A DNA stretch of 64,000 nt, taken from assembly GCA_035535015.1 (NCBI GenBank), contig DATLQU010000004.1, forward strand, positions 124,001 to 188,000, read 5' to 3'. The notes below the pieces were generated by a model. It was not told the origin of the DNA and ran no database searches. It saw nothing but the letters and a program-made list of their open reading frames with translations. Below, piece by piece: positions 14,843-23,611 of this stretch (position 1 is its first letter; each line of letters begins with the position of its first letter). A program made the translations under genes and the position numbers. This DNA is from Palsa-661 sp035535015 (lineage in GTDB: Bacteria > Actinomycetota > Acidimicrobiia > Acidimicrobiales > UBA8190).

Positions 14843-16201
14843 GTGACCCGATTCCCCGCCCTGCGCCGTCCCCGGCTTTCGGTACCGGTGGTGGCCGCCG
14901 TCCTGCAGGTGTGCGTCCTGGCCGCACCGACCCACGCATCGGCGGTGACGTCGCGGGCCGGCGGCGCCGGTGCGACGACCCTGAACCGGCTGGCCCGGGG
15001 GGCGCGTGGTGCGCTGGCCCGGCGGACCGGCGTCGGCGCCGGGGTCGTCGGCGCCCGTCAGTCCATCGTGCCCTGCACCTTCAACGGTCAGACGGATCTG
15101 GTGGCCGATGTGAGCCCCGGCTCCTCCATCGCCGTGGCCTGCAGTGGCTTTCTTCCCAACGAGGAGGTGGTGATCGGCGAGGCGAGCCCGCTGACGGTGG
15201 CCGTCGACGTGGCCCAGGGGCCGAACGAGGTCGACGGGTCGGACGTCAGCTCGACGCTGAGCAACAGCGTGGGCGACGTGAACACCACGTTCACGGTGCC
15301 CGATCCCTTCCGGGCCAACGATCCGGCGGCGCAATGCCCTCCCAGCCAGATCCAGGCGGACTCGGGACTGAACAACTGCCTGTTGGTGGTGACGGACAGC
15401 GATCTGAATGTGGGCGCCGTGGCACTTCAGTACACGGGACAACCGGTGGCCGAGGCGTCGGGCTACTGGGAGGGAGCCTCTGACGGGGGGATCTTCTCCT
15501 TCGGTGAGCCCTTCTACGGATCCGTGGGGGGTACGGCGCTGGCGAAGCCGGTGGTGGCGATGGCCTTCGACCCGGACACGGGTGGTTACTGGGAGGTGGC
15601 CTCCGACGGCGGGATCTTCTCCTTCAATGCCCCCTTCCTGGGCTCGATGGGGGGCAAGGCTCTGGACAAGCCCATCGTGGGGATGGCCTTCGATCCCGAC
15701 AGCGGGGGCTACTGGGAAGTGGCGTCGGACGGGGGGATCTTCTCCTTCGGCGGTGCACCGTTCGAAGGATCCGAGGGAGGAAAGGCACTCGACAAGCCCA
15801 TCGTGGGCATGGTTGCCGACCCCTTCACCGGGGGGTACTACGAGGTGGCCTCCGACGGCGGGATCTTCTCCTTCAACGCGCCGTTCTTCGGCTCGATCGG
15901 GGGCACGGCGTTGGTGAAGCCGGTGGTGGGAATGGCCCTCGACTCCGACAGCGGCGGCTACTGGGAGGTGGCCTCCGACGGCGGGATCTTCTCCTTCAAC
16001 GCGCCGTTCCAGGGTTCCGAGGGAGGCAAAGCCCTCGACAAGCCGATCGTGGGGATCGCCGACGACCCACTGACCGAGGGCTACTGGGAGGTGGCCTCCG
16101 ACGGCGGGATCTTCTCCTTCAACGCGCCGTTCGCCGGCTCCGAGGGAGGCAAAGCCCTCGACAAGCCCATCGTCGGGCTGGCTCCCGCCCTGATGGAGTA
16201 G
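14843..16201 (+). CDS. Secreted protein with six 'SDGGIFSF' propeller repeats
   Basis: 452 residues from GTG 14843, which follows GGGAGG at a proper distance. Signal peptide 'VPVVAAVLQVCVLAAPTHASA'; residues about 70-200 form a domain ending at 'VGAVALQYTG'; then six tandem units of 41-42 residues, each GYWEVASDGGIFSFNAPF..GS.GGKALDKPIVGMA.DP. Six such units would suit a six-bladed beta-propeller. Proteins with this repeat are common in Acidimicrobiia, often as adhesin-like or hydrolase-fused surface proteins. Function is unknown. It is probably exported and not anchored, because no C-terminal membrane segment is seen. Confidence 0.8.
   Translation: MTRFPALRRPRLSVPVVAAVLQVCVLAAPTHASAVTSRAGGAGATTLNRLARGARGALARRTGVGAGVVGARQSIVPCTFNGQTDLVADVSPGSSIAVACSGFLPNEEVVIGEASPLTVAVDVAQGPNEVDGSDVSSTLSNSVGDVNTTFTVPDPFRANDPAAQCPPSQIQADSGLNNCLLVVTDSDLNVGAVALQYTGQPVAEASGYWEGASDGGIFSFGEPFYGSVGGTALAKPVVAMAFDPDTGGYWEVASDGGIFSFNAPFLGSMGGKALDKPIVGMAFDPDSGGYWEVASDGGIFSFGGAPFEGSEGGKALDKPIVGMVADPFTGGYYEVASDGGIFSFNAPFFGSIGGTALVKPVVGMALDSDSGGYWEVASDGGIFSFNAPFQGSEGGKALDKPIVGIADDPLTEGYWEVASDGGIFSFNAPFAGSEGGKALDKPIVGLAPALME
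15458..16186. repeat. Six coding tandem repeats of about 123-126 bp
   Basis: These are the DNA repeats behind the propeller units. Units 2, 5 and 6 are the most alike, for example 'tgggaggtggcctccgacggc' recurs nearly unchanged. Such identity invites copy-number change by recombination and can collapse in short-read assembly. Confidence 0.9.
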
Positions 16202-16259
16202 CCACGGTGGAGTGGATGCCCCGGTGCCGAGGGAGGGATCGGGCATAACGTGAGCGGCC

Positions 16260-17033
16260 ATGGAGCTCTCGGGCGGGGCGGTTCTGGTGACCGGTGGCGC
16301 CAGCGGGATCGGGCGGGCCGTGGTCCGGCGGATGGCCGGGGCCGGGGCGTCGGTGGCTGTGCTCGACCGGGTGGATGCCACGGGCCACGAGGGTGTGGAG
16401 ATGGCCGTCGCCTGTGACATCAGCGACGAGGTGGCCGTGGTCGCCGCCATCCGTCGGGTGCATGAGGCGCTGGGCGGGCTGAGTCACGGGGTACTGGCCG
16501 CCGGGGTGGGCGGCTTCGGGCCGCTGCTCGAGTTGGAGGCGACCGAATGGGACCGGGTGGTCGGGATCAATCTGCGGGGCAGCTTCCTGTGTCTGCGGGA
16601 GCTGGCCCGGGTGATGGTCGAAAGCGGGCAGGGCGGATCGGTGGTGGCGGTGACGTCGATCTCGGGGTTCCTGGCCGACCGGGGCATGTCCCACTACAGC
16701 GTGTCCAAGGCCGGGGTGGCCGAGCTGGTGCGGGTGGCCGCCCGCGAGCTCGGGCCCTTCGGGATCCGGGTCAACGGGGTGGCCCCCGGCACCACCGACA
16801 CGCCGATGTTCGCCTCGACGGCGAGGCTGGCCGGCTACGCCGACCGGGTGGGGGAACGGACCCCTCTCGGTGGGGTGGGTTCTCCCGACGAGGTGGCCCA
16901 GGCCATCGTCGGCGTCCTGGGCATGCCGTGGGTGACCGGTCAGGTCCTGGCCGCCGACGGCGGGGTGTCGCTGTGGAGTCCGATCGATCCGATGGAGTCG
17001 ATGGTGCCGACCCCTCCGGGCGGGCCGCGGTGA
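16260..17033 (+). CDS. Short-chain dehydrogenase/reductase (SDR)
   Basis: 257 residues, classical SDR. NAD(P)-binding VTGGASGIGRAV near the N-terminus, 'DISDEVAV', 'VTSISG' with the catalytic Ser, and YSVSK with the catalytic Tyr and Lys; 'VNGVAPGTTDTPMF' follows. It oxidises or reduces a secondary alcohol or ketone. It is the first gene of a four-gene unit with a KstD-like flavoprotein, a Rieske oxygenase and a CoA ligase, so the substrate is probably an intermediate in steroid, terpenoid or aromatic breakdown. Confidence 0.9.
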   Translation: MELSGGAVLVTGGASGIGRAVVRRMAGAGASVAVLDRVDATGHEGVEMAVACDISDEVAVVAAIRRVHEALGGLSHGVLAAGVGGFGPLLELEATEWDRVVGINLRGSFLCLRELARVMVESGQGGSVVAVTSISGFLADRGMSHYSVSKAGVAELVRVAARELGPFGIRVNGVAPGTTDTPMFASTARLAGYADRVGERTPLGGVGSPDEVAQAIVGVLGMPWVTGQVLAADGGVSLWSPIDPMESMVPTPPGGPR

Positions 17034-17046
17034 GGCGACGGCAACG

Positions 17047-18585
17047 GTGATGGCACGGCCGTCGGTGGTGGTGGTGGGCTCGGGAGCGGCCGGGTTGTCG
17101 GCGGCGCTCGGAGCGGCTGCCGGGGGTTGTGAGGTCGTGGTGCTCGAACGCGACGGGACGGTGGGGGGGACGACGGCATTGTCCGGTGGGGTGGCCTGGC
17201 TGCCGGTCAGTGACGCCATGAAGGCGGTCGGCCTGGACGACAGCGCCGAGAAGGTCTGCCGCTATCTGGACGGTCTCGACGGCGGCGATCGGGACCGGGG
17301 CCTGACGGCCGCCTTCGCCGGCGACGCCGGCCGGGTGGCCCGGGAGATCGAGAGGCGGACACCTCTTCGGTGGGAGGTGCTGGCCCACTGGCCCGACTAC
17401 CACGCGGAGTTAGCCGGTGCGTTGGCGGGGGGCCGTTCCCTGTGGCCGGCGAGACTGGCCCTGGCGGCCGGGGTCGAGGCCCGGATCCACCGGGCCCCCG
17501 ACCAAGCTCGTCCCGGGGGCGGTGGGACGGAGCCGGCGGGTGCGGCCGGCCACGACGGTGTTGTCTTCCGGGGGCCGGTCCGGGGCCGGGCGCTCGTGGG
17601 GGGGCTGTTGGCCGGACTCGACGATGCCGGTGTCGAGGTGAGGACCGGGGCGCGGGTGACCGGACTTCTCCGCCAGGGCGACGGCGTCTGCGGAGTCGAG
17701 GTGGGTGACGAGACGATGGCCGGTCGGGTGGTGCTGGCCAGCGGGGGCTTCCAGCACGACAGCCGGCTGGCCGGCGATCACCTGTCGGGGAGGGCGGTGG
17801 TGGCCATGGGGACGCCGGGATGCGAGGGCGACGGACTGCGGTGGGCGCTGGCCGTCGGCGCCGGGGTCCGGAACATGGACGAGGGCTGGTGGATGCCGGC
17901 TCTGGCCGTGCCCGGGGAAGAGCTCGACGGCGCTGCGTACTACCGGCCCCTGCACTCCGAGCGGGCCTACCCCGGGGCCATCATGGTCGACCGGACGGGG
18001 CGGCGGTTCGTGAACGAGGCCCAGAACTACGGCGAGGTGGGCCGGGCCATGGGGCGGGTGGGGGCTCCGTGCTGGTTGGTGTTCGACCGGTCGTGCCGGC
18101 GGCGTTACCCGATGGGACCGGTCGGTCCCGACGGGGACGATCCCGACTGGATGGTCCGGGCCGACGACATCGCCGCGCTGGCCGCCGGGATCGGGGTCCC
18201 CGTGGCCGCTCTCGGCGAGACGGTGGCCGTCTTCAACGAAGCAGCGGCGGCGGGGAGGGACCCGGCGTTCGGCCGGGGATCGCTGGCCTACGACCGGTGG
18301 ATCGGCGACCCGTCGGCCGGCCATCCCACGTTGGCGGCCCTCGAGGAAGGCCCTTTCTACGCGCTGGCCGTGCATCTCGGTTGCCTGGGCACCAAAGGGG
18401 GGCCCCGGACCGACGACCGGGGCCGGGTGCTCAGAGCCGACGGCTCCGTGATCGGCGGCCTCTATGCGGCGGGCAACGTGGCCGCCAGTCCCTTCGGCAC
18501 GGCCACGCCGGCCGGGGGGTCCACCTTGGGGCCGGCGTTGGTCTTCGGCTTCCGGGCCGGCGAAGCCGCCGCGTGCGACCGATGA
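17047..18585 (+). CDS. FAD-dependent 3-ketosteroid-dehydrogenase/fumarate-reductase-like flavoprotein
   Basis: 512 residues (GTG 17047; ATG 17050 also possible). The N-terminal dinucleotide motif 'VVVVGSGAAGLSAALGAAAGGCEVVVLERDGTVGGTTALSGGVAW' and the C-terminal 'GGLYAAGNVAASPFGTATPAGGSTLGPALVFGFRAGEAA' are those of the FAD_binding_2/KstD family, which removes hydrogens next to a ketone (steroid delta-1- or delta-4-dehydrogenation) or reduces fumarate-like enoates. 'GGFQHDSRL' and 'GCEGDGLRWALAVGAGVRNM' also fit. The operon context favours a catabolic dehydrogenase. The next gene starts inside its stop codon (ATGA). Confidence 0.85.
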   Translation: MMARPSVVVVGSGAAGLSAALGAAAGGCEVVVLERDGTVGGTTALSGGVAWLPVSDAMKAVGLDDSAEKVCRYLDGLDGGDRDRGLTAAFAGDAGRVAREIERRTPLRWEVLAHWPDYHAELAGALAGGRSLWPARLALAAGVEARIHRAPDQARPGGGGTEPAGAAGHDGVVFRGPVRGRALVGGLLAGLDDAGVEVRTGARVTGLLRQGDGVCGVEVGDETMAGRVVLASGGFQHDSRLAGDHLSGRAVVAMGTPGCEGDGLRWALAVGAGVRNMDEGWWMPALAVPGEELDGAAYYRPLHSERAYPGAIMVDRTGRRFVNEAQNYGEVGRAMGRVGAPCWLVFDRSCRRRYPMGPVGPDGDDPDWMVRADDIAALAAGIGVPVAALGETVAVFNEAAAAGRDPAFGRGSLAYDRWIGDPSAGHPTLAALEEGPFYALAVHLGCLGTKGGPRTDDRGRVLRADGSVIGGLYAAGNVAASPFGTATPAGGSTLGPALVFGFRAGEAAACDR

Positions 18586-19937
18586 GCGGTCGGCCGTCGC
18601 CGGCGCATGGTGCCCGGATCGTGCAGGAGCTGCTCGACGGCGAGAGCCGGCCGGTTCCGGTCAGCCTGCGGGCCACGGCCGAAGACGACCTGGGGACGGC
18701 CGGGATTCCCCGGGCGCGGTACACGAGCCGGGCCGTGCACGACCTCGAAGTCGAGAAGGTCTGGTCACGGGTGTGGCAGATGGCGTGCCGGGCCGAGCAG
18801 ATCCCCGATGTGGGCGACTCGATCGTCTACGAGGTGGCCGGCTTCTCGCTGATCGTCGTCCGGCGCGGCCCCGACGAGATCAGGGCCTTCCATAACAGCT
18901 GCCTGCACCGGGGCACCCGGTTGCGGACCGACGCCGGTCCGCTGAGCGAGTTGCGCTGTCCCTTCCACGGATTCACCTGGAACCTCGACGGCAGTTTCGC
19001 CGGGATGCCGTGTCCGTGGGACTTTCCCCATGTCGAGGCCGACGCCTTCCGGCTGCCCGAAGCCCGGGTCGGGATCTGGGGAGGATTCGTCTTCGTGTGC
19101 CTGGACGCCGGGGCCGAGCCGCTCGAGAGCTACCTCGAGATCCTGCCCGAGCACTTCGCCTCCTGGGCCCTCGAGGACCGGTACCTGGCCGCCCATGTCG
19201 TCCGGGTGCTGCCGTGCAATTGGAAAGTGGCGCTGGAGGCGTTCATGGAGAGCTACCACACGGTGGCCGTGCATCCCCAGCTGCTGACCACGTCGGGGGA
19301 CAGCCAGACCGAGTACGACGTCTATCCCGGGGTCCGGCACGTGAACCGGATGATCACGCCGGTGGGCATCGCCAGCGAGCACGTCGAAGGAGATGTGGCC
19401 GAACAGGACATCGTCGACGCCATGTTCCTGACCCGCGACGATCCCGATAAGGAGGTGCCCGAGGGCACGACCGCCCGTCGCGTCCTGGCCGACCGGACCC
19501 GACGGCAGCTGGCCGAGAAGACCGGTGGCGATTACTCCGGGATCACCGACAGCGAGGCCCTCGACGCCATCGAGTACTTCGTCTTCCCCAACCTGATGCC
19601 CTGGGCCGGCTACACGACACCGCTGACCTATCGCTTCCGGCCGAACGGCGGCGATCACCGGAGCGCCGTGATGGACGTGATGCTGCTCGAGCCCGTCCCC
19701 GCCGGCGACGAGCGTCCGGCGTCAGCCCGCACCCGGAGGCTGGCCGACGGGCAGAGTTGGGCCGAGGCCCCCGAGCTCGGCTATCTGGGCCGGATCCTGG
19801 ACCAGGACACGGCCACCTTGGCGCTCGTCCAGCAGGGCCTGGAGGCCTGGTCGGCGCCGGAGGTGACATTGGCTCTGTACCAGGAGAACCGGATCCGGCA
19901 TTTCCACGGCACCCTCGGCTCCTACCTCGAGAGGTGA
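18582..19937 (+). CDS. Rieske non-haem iron ring-hydroxylating oxygenase, large subunit
   Basis: 451 residues. The ATG at 18582 overlaps the previous stop. The Rieske [2Fe-2S] site is CLHRGTRL ... CPFHGFTW (CxH-15-17-CxxH), and the mononuclear iron site is in 'NWKVALEAFMESYHTVAVHPQL'. It should add one or two oxygens to a ring or methyl group using electrons from an external reductase, which is not encoded nearby. No small-subunit gene adjoins it, which fits alpha-only (KshA- or carnitine-monooxygenase-type) enzymes. Its stop overlaps the GTG of the CoA ligase gene. Confidence 0.92.
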   Translation: MSGRPSPAHGARIVQELLDGESRPVPVSLRATAEDDLGTAGIPRARYTSRAVHDLEVEKVWSRVWQMACRAEQIPDVGDSIVYEVAGFSLIVVRRGPDEIRAFHNSCLHRGTRLRTDAGPLSELRCPFHGFTWNLDGSFAGMPCPWDFPHVEADAFRLPEARVGIWGGFVFVCLDAGAEPLESYLEILPEHFASWALEDRYLAAHVVRVLPCNWKVALEAFMESYHTVAVHPQLLTTSGDSQTEYDVYPGVRHVNRMITPVGIASEHVEGDVAEQDIVDAMFLTRDDPDKEVPEGTTARRVLADRTRRQLAEKTGGDYSGITDSEALDAIEYFVFPNLMPWAGYTTPLTYRFRPNGGDHRSAVMDVMLLEPVPAGDERPASARTRRLADGQSWAEAPELGYLGRILDQDTATLALVQQGLEAWSAPEVTLALYQENRIRHFHGTLGSYLER

Positions 19938-21559
19938 GTCCGCCGTCGGCCGAGCGCCAGGTGGTGTCGTACTGGCCTGCCCGGGACGACGAGCCGGTTC
20001 TCGAGACGACGGTGGCCACCATCTTGTACGAGGCGAGCCAGGTCGCCGGCGATGTGACCGCCCTGGTCCAGGGGGCCGCCGCCCCGGCCGACCGGCGGCG
20101 GTGGAGCTACAGCCAGTTGTGGGCCGAGGCGCGCCGGGCGGCGCTGGCCCTGGCGGTGCGCTTCGAACCCGGCGAGCGGGTGGCGGTGTGGGCACCGAGC
20201 CTGCCCGAGTCACTGATCCTGAGCTACGCGGCGGCCATGGCCGGGCTGGTGCTGGTGCCGGTGAACCCGGTGCTGCGGGCCGGGGAGGTGCGCCACATGC
20301 TGCGGCAATCGGGGGCGGCCGGGGTCTTCGTGATCCCCGAGTTCCGAGGTGAGGACCTGGCCGGTACCCTCGGCTCGATCCGGGCCGAACTTCCGGCATT
20401 GCGGCAGGTGGAGTCCCTGACCGTGGCCGGTTGGGAGGCGTTCTGTGCCGACGCCGACGCCGACGACCCGGGGTTGCTGCTGCGTCGGGAGCCGTCGGCG
20501 GACGACGTGGCCCAGTTGATCTTCACTTCGGGGACCACGGGGACAGCCAAGGGGGCGCTGCTCACCCACCGGGGGATGACCAACGCGGCGCGCTTCGGGG
20601 CGATCCGTTTCGGGATGGGGGCCGGTGACGTCTACGTGCACACCATGCCCCTGCACCATGTCGGCGGTCAGGTGGTGGCGTTCCAGATCTGCCAGCAGCG
20701 GGCCAGCGCCGTACTGCTCGAGTCATTCGATCCCGGTCTGGTGCTCGAGCTGATCGAGACGGAGCGGGCCAGCCTGACGTGCGGGGTGCCCACCATGTTG
20801 CTGGCCATGATCGAACACCCCGAGAGGGCACGGCGCGATCTCTCGTCGCTGCGGAGCGTGAGTGGCGGGGGATCGGTGGTACCGAGCGAGCTGGTTCGTC
20901 ACATCGAAGAGAGCCTGGCCGTGCGCTTCACCGTCGTCTTCGGCCAGACCGAGGCCTCGGGATTCATCTCCCAGACCGAGCTCGACGATTCCGACGAGGA
21001 GAAGGCCGGCAGCCTGGGCCGTCCGTTGGCGGGGGTGGAGGCGCGGGTGGTCGACCCCGAAACCGAGGCCGTCGTCGCCATCGGCGCCGTGGGGGAGCTG
21101 CAGGTACGCGGTCCGAACGTGATGGCCGGCTATCACGAGCAGCCGGAGGCGACGGTCGAGACCCTGTCGGCCGACGGTTGGTTGCGGACCGGGGATCTCG
21201 TGACCATGGACGCCGGCGGGGTGCTGCGGATGGTGGGGCGGCGCAAGGAGATGATCGTGTCGGGGGGCGAGAATCTCTTCCCCGTCGAGATCGAGAACGC
21301 CATCTCCGCCCATGACCAGGTGGCCCAGGTGGCGGTGGTGGGTGTGCCCGACCGGCGGTGGGGAGAGGCGGCGGTGGCTTTCGTCCGACGCGTCCCCGGC
21401 GCCACGGTGGACGGCGCGGTGCTGGAGAGGTTCCTGAGGCAGAGGTTGGCCGGCTTCAAGGTGCCGCGGCGTTGGGTGTTCGTCGACAGCTTTCCGCTGA
21501 CGGCATCGGGGAAGGTGCAGAAGTTCGTGCTGCGCCACCGCCTGGTGGAGGAGCCCTGA
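19934..21559 (+). CDS. Acyl-CoA synthetase (AMP-dependent, ANL superfamily)
   Basis: 541 residues from GTG 19934 (GTGA overlap). Motifs: P-loop 'LIFTSGTTGTAKGALLTHRG', 'VFGQTEASGFISQTE', 'GWLRTGDLVTMDAGGVLRMVGRRKEMIVSGGENLFPVEIE' and the C-terminal catalytic Lys in 'LTASGKVQK'. It activates a carboxylic acid to its CoA thioester through an acyl-adenylate. Coming last in the SDR/KstD/Rieske unit, it probably activates the side-chain or ring-derived acid of the same substrate. Confidence 0.92.
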   Translation: MSPPSAERQVVSYWPARDDEPVLETTVATILYEASQVAGDVTALVQGAAAPADRRRWSYSQLWAEARRAALALAVRFEPGERVAVWAPSLPESLILSYAAAMAGLVLVPVNPVLRAGEVRHMLRQSGAAGVFVIPEFRGEDLAGTLGSIRAELPALRQVESLTVAGWEAFCADADADDPGLLLRREPSADDVAQLIFTSGTTGTAKGALLTHRGMTNAARFGAIRFGMGAGDVYVHTMPLHHVGGQVVAFQICQQRASAVLLESFDPGLVLELIETERASLTCGVPTMLLAMIEHPERARRDLSSLRSVSGGGSVVPSELVRHIEESLAVRFTVVFGQTEASGFISQTELDDSDEEKAGSLGRPLAGVEARVVDPETEAVVAIGAVGELQVRGPNVMAGYHEQPEATVETLSADGWLRTGDLVTMDAGGVLRMVGRRKEMIVSGGENLFPVEIENAISAHDQVAQVAVVGVPDRRWGEAAVAFVRRVPGATVDGAVLERFLRQRLAGFKVPRRWVFVDSFPLTASGKVQKFVLRHRLVEEP

Positions 21560-21729
21560 GCTCCGGCCCGGGCTCGGTTGACGGCGCCGCGCCCTACGGG
21601 GCGTCGGGGATTGGTAGAAAGTGTCGTGTCGGCCCCGCGCCCCGGGGTCCCGCGATGGCAGCCCGGGCAGGCCGACGGAGCGTCGAGACCCTGCGCCCAT
21701 CCTCCGTCGCTCGGCATGAGGAGAGGCAC

Positions 21730-22695
21730 GTGATCGAGGCGAGGGGTCTGACCAAGCACTACGGCGAGACCACCGCGGTGAGCGACCTGTCCTTCGACGT
21801 CCGACCCGGTCAGGTGACCGGCTTCCTCGGGCCCAACGGCTCGGGGAAGTCCACCACCATGCGACTGATCATGGGTCTCGACCGGCCCGACGCCGGTCAG
21901 GTCACGCTGAACGGCCGGACCTACCGGGACCTGCCATGGCCGTTGCGCGAGGTGGGCGCGCTGCTCGAGGCCAAGGCCATCCATCCCGGCCGCAGCGCCT
22001 TCGACCATCTCTGGGCCCTGGCCCAGACGAACGACATCGCCCGCTCCCGGGTGAACGATGTCCTCGACCAGGTCGGTCTGTCCTCGGTGGCCGGCCGGCG
22101 GGCGGGGAAGTTCTCGCTCGGCATGGGCCAGAGACTCGGGATCGCCGGGGCGTTGCTCGGCGATCCCGGGATCCTGCTCTTCGACGAGCCGATCAACGGG
22201 CTCGACCCCGAGGGCATCCGCTGGGTCCGGCATCTGCTGCGGGGTCTGGCCGCCGAGGGTCGGACCGTTTTCGTCTCGAGCCACCTGATGAGCGAGATGG
22301 CCCTGACCGCCGATCGGCTGGTCGTGATCGGCCGGGGCCGGTTGATCGCCGAGATGCCGGTGGCCGAGTTCATCGCCTGCAACTCCCGGCAGTTCGTCCG
22401 GGTACGGATCGCCCAGGACTCCGAGGCGACGGCACTGGCCGATGCCCTGGCCGGGGTCGGCGCCCAGGTCGTCGAAGACGACGGGGCCATGTGCGTCACC
22501 GGTCTCTGTGCCGCCGAGATCGGGGAGTTGGCGGCGTCGGTCGGTGCCACCCTGCACGAATTGTCCCCCCAGATGGCGTCGCTCGAGGACGCGTTCATGG
22601 AGCTCACGGGCGACAGCGTCGAGTTCCGGGTGCACGACGCCCCCGATGACGACGTCCGGGAGAGCGACATCGAGCTGGCTCCGGTGAAGAGGTGA
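21730..22695 (+). CDS. ABC transporter ATP-binding protein
   Basis: 321 residues from GTG 21730 (GAGGAGAGG upstream). Walker A GPNGSGKSTT, Q-loop region, signature 'FSLGMGQRLGIAGALLGDPGILLFDEPINGLDPEG' with Walker B, and the H-switch 'VFVSSHLMSE'. The signature is SLGMGQ, as in bacitracin/lantibiotic and ABC-2 exporter ATPases. The last 90 residues form a C-terminal extension of uncertain role. The membrane partner is the next gene, 7 bp downstream. Confidence 0.93.
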   Translation: MIEARGLTKHYGETTAVSDLSFDVRPGQVTGFLGPNGSGKSTTMRLIMGLDRPDAGQVTLNGRTYRDLPWPLREVGALLEAKAIHPGRSAFDHLWALAQTNDIARSRVNDVLDQVGLSSVAGRRAGKFSLGMGQRLGIAGALLGDPGILLFDEPINGLDPEGIRWVRHLLRGLAAEGRTVFVSSHLMSEMALTADRLVVIGRGRLIAEMPVAEFIACNSRQFVRVRIAQDSEATALADALAGVGAQVVEDDGAMCVTGLCAAEIGELAASVGATLHELSPQMASLEDAFMELTGDSVEFRVHDAPDDDVRESDIELAPVKR

Positions 22696-22702
22696 GGCGG
22701 TC

Positions 22703-23533
22703 ATGTCGGTGGTGACGGTCGGAACCCCGGCGCTACCCTCGGACCGCGACAAGCTGGCCGGGGCGCTGCGGTCGGAGTGGACGAAGCTGCGCAGTGTCCG
22801 TTCCACCAGCTGGAGCCTGGTGGCCACGGCCGTTCTGACCATCGCCATCGGGATCCTGGCCACCAGCACCGAAGCCGGCCGCTGGGCCCACGCCAACAGC
22901 GGTGACCGGCGGGCCTTCGATCCCACCAGCCTGAGCCTGGCCGGCTTCCTCTTCGGTCAGTTGGCCATCGGCGTCCTCGGCGTCCTGGTGGTGAGCGCCG
23001 AGTACAGCACGGGCACCATCCGGGCCACCTTCGGCGCCATCCCCCGCCGGACTCTGGTCCTGGGCGCCAAGGTGGCCGTGTTCAGCGGCGTGGCCTTCGT
23101 GCTCGGCGAGGTCCTGGCCTTCTCGTCGTTCTTCATCGGCCAGGCCGTGCTGTCCGGCTCCGCCCCCACGGCCACGCTCGGTCAGCCCGGGGTCCTGCGG
23201 GCGGTGATCGGCGGGGGACTCTTCCTGACCGTGCTCGGACTGTTCGCCCTGGGGCTGGGGACGATCGTCCGGCACAGCGCCGGTGCCATCACCGGATTCG
23301 TAGCCATCTTCTTCGTCATCCCGCTGATCGTGGAGGCGTTACCGTCCTCCATCAAGGACGCGGTGGGGAAATACCTGCCCGACAACATCGGCGCCACCAT
23401 GACCACGGTGAAGCAGGGCTTTCGGACCGATGTCCCGACCTTTTCACCGTGGGTCAGCTTCGGACTGCTGTGCGGCTACGCCGCCGCCGCCCTCGTGGTC
23501 GGCGGCATCCTGCTGGCCCGGCGAGACGCTTGA
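22703..23533 (+). CDS. ABC-2 type transporter permease
   Basis: 276 residues with about six hydrophobic segments; first cytoplasmic part 'ALRSEWTKLRSVRSTSWSL' is typical of ABC-2 (NatB-like, 'SEWTKLR') permeases of actinobacteria. 'VVSAEYSTGTIRATFGAIPRRTLVLGAK' is another family hallmark. Together with the preceding ATPase it forms a two-component exporter or lipid/peptide transporter; the substrate is unknown. It converges on the ACT-domain gene. Confidence 0.9.
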   Translation: MSVVTVGTPALPSDRDKLAGALRSEWTKLRSVRSTSWSLVATAVLTIAIGILATSTEAGRWAHANSGDRRAFDPTSLSLAGFLFGQLAIGVLGVLVVSAEYSTGTIRATFGAIPRRTLVLGAKVAVFSGVAFVLGEVLAFSSFFIGQAVLSGSAPTATLGQPGVLRAVIGGGLFLTVLGLFALGLGTIVRHSAGAITGFVAIFFVIPLIVEALPSSIKDAVGKYLPDNIGATMTTVKQGFRTDVPTFSPWVSFGLLCGYAAAALVVGGILLARRDA

Positions 23534-23611
23534 CCACTGTGATCGGAGCGCGCCCAGCGCCGTGACGGCCCGGTCGACCTGATCGACGGGGACGAGGAGA
23601 TGGTCGTGGTG

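Noticed and set aside
13633..15483. 616-codon plus-strand frame overlapping the exporter and propeller genes
   Set aside because: It is out of frame with both genes, Arg/Gly-rich and without domains; the real frames have clear membrane and repeat motifs.
14036..16450. 804-codon minus-strand frame across the propeller gene
   Set aside because: It is the antisense shadow of the repeats in high-GC DNA. It has no start signal or known domain, and it overlaps three real plus-strand genes.
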